Below are positions 1-6,282 of a stretch of 64,000 nt of DNA, in pieces. The notes beneath the pieces are model-generated. The model was not told the origin of the DNA and ran no database searches. It saw nothing but the letters and a program-made list of their open reading frames with translations. Origin of the DNA: CAYGDP01 sp964348665. Its GTDB lineage: Bacteria; Verrucomicrobiota; Verrucomicrobiia; Palsa-1439; CAYGDP01. The number at the start of each line of letters is the position of its first letter. Position 1 is the first letter of the stretch. A program made the translations under genes and the position numbers. Where the stretch lies: NCBI GenBank assembly GCA_964348665.1, contig CAYGDP010000016.1, forward strand, positions 1 to 64,000. Reading direction: 5' to 3'.

Positions 1-2
1 CT

Positions 3-122
3 TTATCAGCCAAGTCTATTGTTTCCTACTGTCCAGTTTTGGGGGAGCAGGTCAAATTGATTGAAGAACACGCCGAAGAAGTGCGCCGCGAGGAAGCCAA
101 GCTTGCAAAACACGGTTTCTGA
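3..122 (+). CDS. C-terminal end of an unidentified protein (partial)
   Basis: The reading frame enters from the left edge and is open for 39 codons to a TGA at 120-122. The visible end is charged and helical and finishes EEAKLAKHGF. It has no recognisable domain. It converges with the restriction-modification operon on the other strand, 26 bases away. Calling it coding rests only on the open frame and the amphipathic composition, so it may be a fortuitous frame. Confidence 0.4.
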   Translation, partial: LSAKSIVSYCPVLGEQVKLIEEHAEEVRREEAKLAKHGF

Positions 123-148
123 CAGCTACGCAATACTCGGCAACCGGT

Positions 149-358
149 TTACCCACGGGTTGATGGCGCGTTGTTTTCAACAGCCCGAGGAGTAAAATCC
201 GTGTAAGCAATCTGCCGGTCGCATTCGCAGCATACGTAATAGGCGACATTGCGTTCCTCTGTTCTCACGAAGTTGTCTTTACCGTCAACCACATCAACAG
301 CTATATCGAAGATTTCAAGGAATTCGTCTTTGTTCCCGCATTTGCAAACGTAAGCCAT
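149..358 (-). CDS. Small zinc-ribbon-like protein downstream of a restriction endonuclease
   Basis: This 69-residue protein has two cysteine knuckles: CKC near residue 5 and CCEC near residue 44. They are about 37 residues apart, as in small zinc ribbons. No enzymatic motif is visible. It begins 9 nt after the endonuclease stop on the same strand, so it is probably the third gene of the restriction-modification operon. A control or accessory role is possible, but this is inference from position. The metal-binding reading comes from the Cys spacing only. Confidence 0.6.
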   Translation of the reverse strand: MAYVCKCGNKDEFLEIFDIAVDVVDGKDNFVRTEERNVAYYVCCECDRQIAYTDFTPRAVENNAPSTRG

Positions 359-367
359 AATTTCTCC

Positions 368-1105
368 TCATTTTTTTCGTGTGGGTTTATTCCCCGAATT
401 AAATTCGACTAATTTTTCCCAATGAATTGAGCCATCCTTGTTGCAGAAGTCGGCCATGAATTCACGAGTAAAACGGTTCACGGCGCGATCCCATTGCTCG
501 CGGAACTTTGGTCGATTCCGTAGTGGTACGTCTTTCATCAGGCGGATGAGTTTGAGGTAAAAATCGGCATCGCCCGTAATTTCTGTCCAGAACGCTTGTC
601 CCGATCGGCGGCGGTAGCGAGAGTTCTCGGTCGGCTCACTGCTTTGCTGTCCGTATGCTTGCCCGACGAGCGGATCGAACTTTTTGTTAAGCTTGTAGAG
701 CCGTTTGCGTAGCGCGTCGAAGTTGGTACTTTGGCGCTTGTGCTGGTCGGCATTGCCCCAATTTGGCCCCGACTTTACAGCTACAGCAAGATAGCTTTTT
801 TTGGTCTCAACCGTAAAATCTACGCCTTCGCTCGGCGCGACTTGCCCGTCAGCGGCTAGCTTTGCCGTCGGCTCGAAAAAAACATTGCCAAAAATCGTCT
901 CGTCTGACGATGTGATGTGCGCTGCCATGATTTGCTCGACGATTTCAGACGCCTTCTCGATGCCCAAGGCGCGATAGAGATACGGATTTTTCTTCTTGAG
1001 TATTTTCTTTAGGCTCAAGCTTTTCAGCCCTTCGAGTCGGCTGGCGTAAAACTTTTCGAGACAAGTTTCAATTTCTTTTTCAAGCTGCTGAGGGTTGATG
1101 GGCAT
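368..1105 (-). CDS. Type II restriction endonuclease, PmeII-like
   Basis: The product is a predicted DNA-cutting partner of the adjacent methylase, 245 residues from the Met chosen here (MPINPQQLEKEI). Upstream in-frame residues exist to 1213 but would overlap the methylase deeply and lack family resemblance. Family-like stretches are the N-terminal KKILKKKNPYLYRALGI and the central GVDFTVE followed by YLAVAVKSGPNWGN. The latter has the D...xxK layout of a PD-(D/E)xK nuclease core with the Lys in VAVKSG. The start overlaps the methylase 3' end by 26 nt, so the pair is translationally coupled. The recognition sequence cannot be read from the protein. Confidence 0.8.
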   Translation of the reverse strand: MPINPQQLEKEIETCLEKFYASRLEGLKSLSLKKILKKKNPYLYRALGIEKASEIVEQIMAAHITSSDETIFGNVFFEPTAKLAADGQVAPSEGVDFTVETKKSYLAVAVKSGPNWGNADQHKRQSTNFDALRKRLYKLNKKFDPLVGQAYGQQSSEPTENSRYRRRSGQAFWTEITGDADFYLKLIRLMKDVPLRNRPKFREQWDRAVNRFTREFMADFCNKDGSIHWEKLVEFNSGNKPTRKK

Positions 1106-2132
1106 AAGATTTCTCAGATTTTGGCTGTGTGTGATTCCAAAGTGTTTCACCGACTTTTTTGCGAATGCTATCGCGTGCAAGCTCACAGTACTCGGGTTTG
1201 ATTTCAATTCCAATGTAGTCGCGGCCTAACTTGGCGGCGGCGATTGCAGTTGTGCCAGAGCCGATGAAAGGGTCGAGCACGAGGTCGCCTTGCTTCGTAA
1301 AGAGTTTGATGAACCATGAGGGGAGCTCTTCTGGAAAAGCCGCGCTGTGTTTACGGTTCGCGCATTCGGTTGCGAGGTGCAAGACATTGGTTGGATACGC
1401 CAATTCTCGTCCGATCCAGTTTGAAATGTTTTTTCCAAACCCGCTGCCGACTTTCGAGGTGTCGCGTATCTTATCAGTCTCGCTGAGCTTTCGTAACCGG
1501 GCGTGCCGCCAGTTGCCCATCGGTACGCGCACGGTGTCTTGATACATCGCGAAGTGCCTGGACTTTGTAAAGTGCAACAACCGCTCCCACGCATCGCGAA
1601 ATCGGTTCGGCCATTTGCCAGGGTAGCAGTTTCGCTTGTGCCAAATATACTCCTCCGTCCAAAGCCACCCTTGGTTGCGGAGCGCGAGTATCAATTCGAT
1701 CACGTAAGTGTGGCGCTCTCCATTCTCCGCTTTCTCTTTGATGTTCAGGACAAACGACCCCGTTGGCTTTAATACGCGCAGCAATCCAGCACCGATGGGC
1801 ATGAGCCACTCAACATACTTTTCCGGAGGGATACCCCCGTAAGTTCCCTTGCGCCTGTCAGCGTACGGCGGCGACGTGAAAATGAGGTCAACGCAGTTAG
1901 AAGGAAGTTTTTTTAGCTCGGTCAGCGCGTCTCCTTCAATGATGCTGTTCGCGGACAGACCGTAATCTGGCGCAACTTCTCGGACGTGGCTTGCGGCGTA
2001 ACCGGTTACCTTATACTTCTCGTGGGCGGAGGTTTTTCGCAGTCGCAAAGAGGCAACCTGATTGCGCTTGGAGTATCTGCCCTTCGAGGCTTTCGGCGTT
2101 ACTTTCCGTCTGTGTTTTTGAGAGCGAGGCAT
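1080..2132 (-). CDS. Type II DNA methyltransferase (beta-class, TSPPY)
   Basis: The protein is 350 residues long. The catalytic motif IV TSPPY lies at about residues 86-90 and the AdoMet-binding motif I, DPFIGSGTT, at about 287-295. This permuted order (IV first, I last) is that of beta-group amino-methyltransferases. SPPY is most common in N4-cytosine enzymes but also occurs in N6-adenine enzymes, so the modified base is left open. The first 50 residues are basic and poorly conserved in appearance, so the true start could be further in. It leads an operon with the endonuclease and a small Cys protein, and presumably protects host DNA from the former. Confidence 0.88.
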   Translation of the reverse strand: MPRSQKHRRKVTPKASKGRYSKRNQVASLRLRKTSAHEKYKVTGYAASHVREVAPDYGLSANSIIEGDALTELKKLPSNCVDLIFTSPPYADRRKGTYGGIPPEKYVEWLMPIGAGLLRVLKPTGSFVLNIKEKAENGERHTYVIELILALRNQGWLWTEEYIWHKRNCYPGKWPNRFRDAWERLLHFTKSRHFAMYQDTVRVPMGNWRHARLRKLSETDKIRDTSKVGSGFGKNISNWIGRELAYPTNVLHLATECANRKHSAAFPEELPSWFIKLFTKQGDLVLDPFIGSGTTAIAAAKLGRDYIGIEIKPEYCELARDSIRKKVGETLWNHTQPKSEKSYAHQPSAA

Positions 2133-2279
2133 CTTTTGTTCAACCTTGGCGGACCATTAGCGGACCCACCGCCAAGTCGCAAGCATCATTATTTTGTAAT
2201 CAATTGCATCCACTTGCGGAAATCCATGCTTGCTCCTCGAACGGCGGGAGCGTAAAAGAGGTCGAAGCAGCAAGCCAAA
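2133..2279. other. Spacer between the R-M operon and the terpenoid locus
   Basis: This short spacer separates divergent genes. I see no convincing gene, no repeat copy of either neighbour's end, and no strong promoter hexamers. Unlike two of the nearby toxin modules, the R-M operon is not bounded by duplicated gene termini that I can find. Confidence 0.4.
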
Positions 2280-3998
2280 ATGAGCACCGCCATTGCCCCA
2301 ACACTTACTTTGCCGCGGCCCGTCGCGCCTGTCCGGATTCGCGCGCCCAAGGAAAATATTCCGCAGACGAAATTCGAGCGCGATCGCCTGCTCGAAAGCG
2401 TTCGCCGATTCATCGCGGATGGCTCGATGGTGCCGCCTGTTCCCGTCGCCGATTTGCGTCAGTTGGCCGATCAACTCGTCGCGCAGACCAACACAAATCC
2501 GATTTATCGGGATTATGTCGGTGTGCTCATCAACAACGAACTTTGGCGTGAATCGCTGGCGCGTATCCCGTTCGAGCGACGCCTCTTGCTGTTGCCCAAG
2601 TGTCTCCGCATCGAGGAAAAATGTCCGGCGCCGTTCGATGAGTTCGGGCTGCTCTGTAAGCAATGCGGCCTCTGTTCAATACAGGATTTACAGGTCGAGG
2701 CCGAACGGCTCGGTTACCCGGTTCTGGTCGCGGAAGGATCGGCGATCGTCATGGCGATGATTCAGACGGGCAAAATCGAGGCCATCGTCGGTGTCTCCTG
2801 TCTCTCGGTGCTGGAAAAAGCTTTTCCTTACATGGAGGCCGCCGCAATTCCCGGCGTTGCGATCCCCTTGCTGCAAGATGATTGCATCAATACCACCGTG
2901 GATCTCGACTGGGTCTGGGACACGATCCACCTGACCAGCGACGACAAGACTCGTCGTCTCGATCTTACAGCGCTGCGCGAAGAAGTCGAAAGCTGGTTCT
3001 CGCGCGAGTCGCTCCTGCAAATCATGGGCAAACCAGAAGGCGCAGCGGAAGAAGTAGCGCGCGAATGGCTGTTGCGCGCCGGTAAACGTTGGCGGCCGTT
3101 CCTGGCCGTCGCGGCGTTCCAAGCACTCCGGGATTCTCCCGATGCACCCATGCCGGAAGACCTGCGAAAGATCGCCGTTTGCGTCGAGTGTTTCCACAAA
3201 GCTTCGCTCATTCACGATGACATCGAGGACGATGACAAGACCCGCTACGGCGAAAAAACTTTGCATGAGGAACACGGCCTTGCGATAGCGCTGAACGTCG
3301 GCGATCTTCTCATCGGCGAAGGCTGGCGTATGATCGGCGCAACCTCCGCTCCTGCCGAGCGCAAAGCCCAAATGCTTCAAGCAGCGGTCGAAGGTCACCG
3401 CAAGCTTTGCCGCGGCCAAGGGATCGAACTGAAATGGGCGCGTGACCCCGAACCGCTTCGCCAACTCGATGTGCTCGAAATTTTCCGGCAGAAAACCGCT
3501 CCCGCTTTCGACGTGGCGTTGCAATTGGGCGCGATCTTCGCGGGTCGCCACGAAGAGGTACGCGAGGTGCTGACCACGTACAGCGAAGCGCTTGGCATCG
3601 CCTATCAAATCCGCGACGACCTAAGCGATGGCGCTGGGTCGGAATCCGACGACATCTCCAAAATGCGCCTTAGCCTCCTATTAGCGATCGCGTACGAACG
3701 CGCAGAAGGCGAATCAAAGGCACTGCTCAATACTCTCTGGCGCCGGGCGACCGCGTCCAATATCACCGCCAAACAAATCGAAGCCATCTACATCGAACTA
3801 AAAGCTGACGAGCGCGCTCGTACTTTGCTCGAAAGCTACAAAGAGGAAGCCATCCGTTCGCTCCGCGAAGTAAGCAGCGCGAACCTTAAAGGACTCCTGC
3901 GCCGCGTCATCGGCAAGATTTTCAACGAGACGGAAATTAAGGGCTGGTGCAAAGAGTTCGAGACGAAGAACGCGGCGAGTCGCGTAGCAAGCGCTTAA
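2280..3998 (+). CDS. DUF116-polyprenyl diphosphate synthase fusion
   Basis: This is a 572-residue two-part protein. Residues about 70-245 resemble DUF116 proteins, with Cys motifs CLRIEEKCPAPFDEFG and CKQCGLC. Residues about 255-560 are a trans-isoprenyl diphosphate synthase: GKRWRP, a first Asp-rich motif HDDIEDDDKTR near residue 311, and a second, IRDDLSD, near residue 444. The synthase part would condense isopentenyl diphosphate with an allylic primer. The DUF116 part may bind a metal or cluster through its cysteines, which is inference. It heads a locus with two cyclase-like genes and a radical SAM protein, so it likely makes the linear substrate or a related prenyl chain. Confidence 0.85.
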   Translation: MSTAIAPTLTLPRPVAPVRIRAPKENIPQTKFERDRLLESVRRFIADGSMVPPVPVADLRQLADQLVAQTNTNPIYRDYVGVLINNELWRESLARIPFERRLLLLPKCLRIEEKCPAPFDEFGLLCKQCGLCSIQDLQVEAERLGYPVLVAEGSAIVMAMIQTGKIEAIVGVSCLSVLEKAFPYMEAAAIPGVAIPLLQDDCINTTVDLDWVWDTIHLTSDDKTRRLDLTALREEVESWFSRESLLQIMGKPEGAAEEVAREWLLRAGKRWRPFLAVAAFQALRDSPDAPMPEDLRKIAVCVECFHKASLIHDDIEDDDKTRYGEKTLHEEHGLAIALNVGDLLIGEGWRMIGATSAPAERKAQMLQAAVEGHRKLCRGQGIELKWARDPEPLRQLDVLEIFRQKTAPAFDVALQLGAIFAGRHEEVREVLTTYSEALGIAYQIRDDLSDGAGSESDDISKMRLSLLLAIAYERAEGESKALLNTLWRRATASNITAKQIEAIYIELKADERARTLLESYKEEAIRSLREVSSANLKGLLRRVIGKIFNETEIKGWCKEFETKNAASRVASA

Positions 3999-4020
3999 AG
4001 TGCTGGGCCATTCAGTTGCG

Positions 4021-4050
4021 TTGGCAGCGTAACCGTTGTTGTGGTACTGT
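4021..4050 (+). promoter_or_regulatory. Possible promoter of the DUF433/DUF5615 module
   Basis: TTGGCA at 4021-4026 and TACTGT at 4045-4050 are 18 nt apart, and the ATG follows 9 nt after the second hexamer. This layout is close to other leaderless-looking starts in the window. The hexamers are weak individually. Confidence 0.35.
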
Positions 4051-4058
4051 AGAATACC

Positions 4059-4289
4059 ATGAGATTTACACGGATCACGGTTAATCCAAAGCAGATGAGT
4101 GGTGTGCCTTGCATTCGCGGCCTGCGAATTCCTGTTGCCACAGTTGTTGCGATGGTCGCTGACGGAATGAAACATGAGGATATTCTTAAGGCTTACCCCG
4201 ATCTCCAGCCCGAAGATCTTCAAGAGGCTCTACGGTATGCGGCAGAAGCGGTGTGCGAGCGGCAACTTCCACTGGTCAATGCGGCTTGA
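4059..4289 (+). CDS. DUF433 antitoxin-like protein
   Basis: This is a 76-residue DUF433 protein, the family usually paired with DUF5615 PIN-like toxins. Diagnostic stretches are the early PKQMSGVPCIRGLRIPV and the C-terminal YPDLQPEDLQEALRYAA. It is predicted to fold as a small winged-helix-like DNA-binding antitoxin that also represses its own operon (family knowledge). It overlaps the next gene by 4 nt, as expected of a coupled toxin-antitoxin pair. Confidence 0.88.
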   Translation: MRFTRITVNPKQMSGVPCIRGLRIPVATVVAMVADGMKHEDILKAYPDLQPEDLQEALRYAAEAVCERQLPLVNAA

Positions 4290-4657
4290 AATTCTTGGTA
4301 GATAATGCGGTTTCGCCTGCAATCGCGGCGGCTCTTCGGAACGAGGGATATGATGCTGTCCACGTCCGCGAATATGGATTGCAAGCAGCGGAAGACCCGG
4401 AAATTTTTGATCGAGCCGCTCGTGAAGATCGAACTCTAATATCTGCCGATACGGATTTCGGAACGATACTTGCCTTACGTCAGGAGACTAAGCCGTCGGT
4501 CATATTGTTTCGAAAAGGAACCGACCGCCAGCCGGAACGGCAAATTGCACTTTTGAAGGCAAATCTGGCAACATTGGTAGAAGACATCGAGCGAGGGTGC
4601 GTTGTTGTCTTTGAAGAAAGCCGCATCCGCGTGCGTACGCTCCCGATTGGGATATGA
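4286..4657 (+). CDS. DUF5615 PIN-like toxin
   Basis: The protein has 123 residues if it starts at the TTG that overlaps the DUF433 stop (TTGA, 4286-4289), giving (M)KFLVDNAVSP, the usual family N-terminus. Conserved acidic positions of a PIN-like nuclease are visible: the Asp in FLVDNAVSP, AAEDPEIF, and the Asp pair in ISADTDFGT. It is expected to be an RNase toxin neutralised by DUF433. Its TGA overlaps an ATG (ATGA, 4654-4657) that begins a remnant copy of the downstream cyclase start, which suggests the cyclase once began here. Confidence 0.87.
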   Translation: MKFLVDNAVSPAIAAALRNEGYDAVHVREYGLQAAEDPEIFDRAAREDRTLISADTDFGTILALRQETKPSVILFRKGTDRQPERQIALLKANLATLVEDIERGCVVVFEESRIRVRTLPIGI

Positions 4658-4687
4658 GTCTCCGCCTCGAAATGCTGCAAGTGGCAC
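4654..4687 (+). repeat. Remnant copy of the cyclase-gene start (left direct repeat of the RelE-type module)
   Basis: These 34 bases match 5207-5240, the first 34 bases of the next biosynthetic gene, with one difference (ctg versus ttg, both Leu). The two copies exactly bracket the antitoxin/RelE module. The remnant reads MSLRLEMLQVA and then diverges. Confidence 0.95.
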
Positions 4688-4700
4688 AACCGAAAATCAG

Positions 4701-4728
4701 TTGCAGGTTGCGCGGTAGATGCTAAGGT
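4701..4728 (+). promoter_or_regulatory. Promoter of the RelE-type module
   Basis: TTGCAG at 4701-4706, a 16-nt spacer and TAAGGT at 4723-4728 lie immediately inside the left direct repeat. The chosen ATG (4736) is 8 nt after the -10, so the transcript would be leaderless or nearly so. Confidence 0.5.
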
Positions 4729-4735
4729 GTGGCGT

Positions 4736-4942
4736 ATGACAAACGTGGTGCGTGAAAAAGCCGAAGCTGTTTACAAAACTTTCCGCCGACTAAAACCTGC
4801 CGAGCGAGAAGGCGTTGTAGAGCTTTTGCTCCATGACCCCACCTTCCGAGAAGACCTCCTCGACATCGCCACCATCGAACACCGCCGGCATGAGCAAGGT
4901 CGTCCGCTGCGAGAGTATTTGTCGTCGCGCGCTAAGAAATGA
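4736..4942 (+). CDS. Antitoxin-like protein upstream of a RelE toxin
   Basis: This 68-residue protein starts MTNVVREKAEAVYKTFRRL and ends PLREYLSSRAKK. It is largely helical and charged. The composition and the REYL tail are like short antitoxins that precede RelE/ParE toxins. A GTG-initiated start at 4727 would lie within the -10 hexamer, so the ATG at 4736 is preferred. The RelE gene begins 6 nt after its stop. The family assignment is by context; I do not recognise the exact antitoxin family. Confidence 0.7.
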   Translation: MTNVVREKAEAVYKTFRRLKPAEREGVVELLLHDPTFREDLLDIATIEHRRHEQGRPLREYLSSRAKK

Positions 4943-4948
4943 CCTGCG

Positions 4949-5203
4949 ATGTCCTACCAAGTCATCCTGCACCGCACGGCGGAGAAGGAACTGGATCGGC
5001 TCCCTTCGAAAGTGCATCGCCGTATTACGACGAAGCTTCTGAGTTTAGAAAATGAGCCTCGGCCATTTGGCGTTCAGAAACTCCATGGTCACGATGGTTA
5101 TCGCATTCGAGTCGGCGATTTCCGCATACTCTATCTGATCAATGACCAAAAACAGATAGTTGAAGTCATCGCGATAGGAGATCGCCGCGACGTATATCGT
5201 TAA
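4949..5203 (+). CDS. RelE/ParE-family toxin
   Basis: This 84-residue protein has the RelE fold pattern: an N-terminal strand MSYQVILHRTAEKELDRLP, then a helix, then KLHGHDGYRIRVGDFRILYLIND and a final VIAIGDRRDVYR. The basic Arg-rich strands and C-terminal RRDVYR are typical of mRNA-interferase members. The stop at 5201-5203 is 3 nt before the right-hand copy of the direct repeat, which is also the start of the cyclase gene, so the module fills the space between the repeats almost completely. Confidence 0.88.
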   Translation: MSYQVILHRTAEKELDRLPSKVHRRITTKLLSLENEPRPFGVQKLHGHDGYRIRVGDFRILYLINDQKQIVEVIAIGDRRDVYR

Positions 5204-5206
5204 GCC

Positions 5207-6136
5207 ATGAGTCTCCGCCTCGAAATGTTGCAAGTGGCACGACTGGCGCCCAACCAGTTGGGCGAATCCGCCGATCTGGTCAAAAAATTCGTCCACGCAC
5301 AACAAAATCCAGATGGCGGATTTAAAGACCGCAAGGGTTCGAGCGACCTTTACTACACCGTCTTTGGAGTGGATTGCCTCGTCGCGCTGCAAGAAAAATT
5401 GGATGAAGAGCGGCTGGAAAGATTCCTTCAAAAATGGAAGGTGGAAGATCGAAAATCGCAATCCTCAATCCTCAATCCTCAATCCTCAACCGAAAACCTC
5501 GATTTCATCCACCTCTGCTGCCTTGCCCGATGTTGGTCGGTATTTCCGAAAACTCATTGGCCGGAGGGTATTGCCGAGATTATTGCACGGCAAATTGAAG
5601 CGTATCGCACTCCCGACGGTGGTTATAACCAAACCCTCGGCGCTGGCTTCGGAACAACCTACGGCTGTTTTCTGGCATGGGGCGCTTACCAAGATTTGCA
5701 AGGCGCAATGCCAAATACCGAAGGTATCGCGCGTTGCCTCGACTCGCTTCGCACGCGCGACGGCGTTTATAGCAATCACCCCAACATGCCCGAAGGTACG
5801 ACCACCGCGACTGCCGCCGCAGCGACACTTCTTCGCCAACTTGGCGCACCGATCCCGCCCGAAGTCGCTCCCTGGTTGCTCGCGCGTTGTCATGCCGACG
5901 GTGGATTTTTCGCGCTACCCAAAGCTCCGATGCCAGACCTGCTTTCCACCGCCACCGCATTACACGCGCTTGTTGGGATGCAGGCGGACATCAGTCGCAT
6001 AAAAGAACCATGCCTGGATTTTGTGGATTCACTCTGGACCAACGACGGTGGGTTTCACGGATATTGGGCCGACGATGCGCTCGATGTCGAATACACCTAC
6101 TACGGATTGCTGGCGTTGGGGCATCTTAGCCTGTAA
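5207..6136 (+). CDS. Short prenyltransferase/squalene-oxidase-repeat protein (cyclase-like)
   Basis: The 309-residue protein is built of alpha-alpha barrel repeats: QQNPDGGFKDRKGSSDLYYT, the DGGYNQ, DGVYSN and DGGFF repeats, and NDGGFHGYWADDALDVEYTY. The pattern is closest to protein-prenyltransferase beta subunits (LYYTVFG, DVEYTYYG). However, the zinc ligands look incomplete: PDLLSTATAL has the Asp but no Cys, and a Tyr replaces the usual His. It may be a cyclase partner or a diverged terpene-modifying enzyme. Its first 34 bases are duplicated at 4654. Codons around 5440-5490 contain an inserted low-complexity repeat with four heptamers. Confidence 0.75.
   Translation: MSLRLEMLQVARLAPNQLGESADLVKKFVHAQQNPDGGFKDRKGSSDLYYTVFGVDCLVALQEKLDEERLERFLQKWKVEDRKSQSSILNPQSSTENLDFIHLCCLARCWSVFPKTHWPEGIAEIIARQIEAYRTPDGGYNQTLGAGFGTTYGCFLAWGAYQDLQGAMPNTEGIARCLDSLRTRDGVYSNHPNMPEGTTTATAAAATLLRQLGAPIPPEVAPWLLARCHADGGFFALPKAPMPDLLSTATALHALVGMQADISRIKEPCLDFVDSLWTNDGGFHGYWADDALDVEYTYYGLLALGHLSL
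5460..5487 (+). repeat. Four tandem AATCCTC heptamers inside a coding region
   Basis: Four perfect 7-base units lie in the cyclase-like gene, preceded by a purine-rich stretch (ggaaggtggaagatcgaaaa). Because 7 is not a multiple of 3, gain or loss of a unit would shift the frame. Two more heptamers of the same type occur near 7913 in the next gene. Confidence 0.9.
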
Positions 6137-6282
6137 GCTAAAATGTCCAATGACCAATGTCGAATGTCCAAGAAATGACAAAATACCAATGAGCCTAATT
6201 GATTTATTGGTTTCGAGTATTTGAATTTGGATTTTGGAATTTATTTGGAACTTGGTTATTGGAAATTGGACATTCCGCGCGC
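6137..6282. repeat. Degenerate inverted repeat between the cyclase genes
   Basis: The left part is built of variations on aatgtccaatgaccaatg and the right part on ggttattggaaattggacat, its imperfect reverse complement. The whole spacer could fold into a long hairpin. Related words recur near 38150 and 62960-63105. No ribosome-binding site is obvious before the ATG at 6283. Confidence 0.75.

Noticed and set aside
149..2279. Duplicated gene end flanking the R-M operon
   Set aside because: No direct repeat of either neighbour's terminus was found, though the left neighbour is cut by the window edge.
2688..3608. Long minus-strand open frame across the polyprenyl synthase gene
   Set aside because: It is antisense to a gene with clear catalytic motifs, shows no family motif of its own and has composition expected of a complementary frame in GC-rich DNA.
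3999..4735. Duplicated gene end flanking the DUF433/DUF5615 module
   Set aside because: I compared both borders and found no copy of the upstream synthase end or downstream start that brackets this module, unlike the other three.
5460..5487. CRISPR-like tandem repeat
   Set aside because: The heptamers are contiguous with no spacers and lie inside a coding frame; no cas genes are present in the window.
6199..6282. Upstream start for the cyclase gene
   Set aside because: The extra residues are encoded entirely by an intergenic inverted repeat and have no family character.
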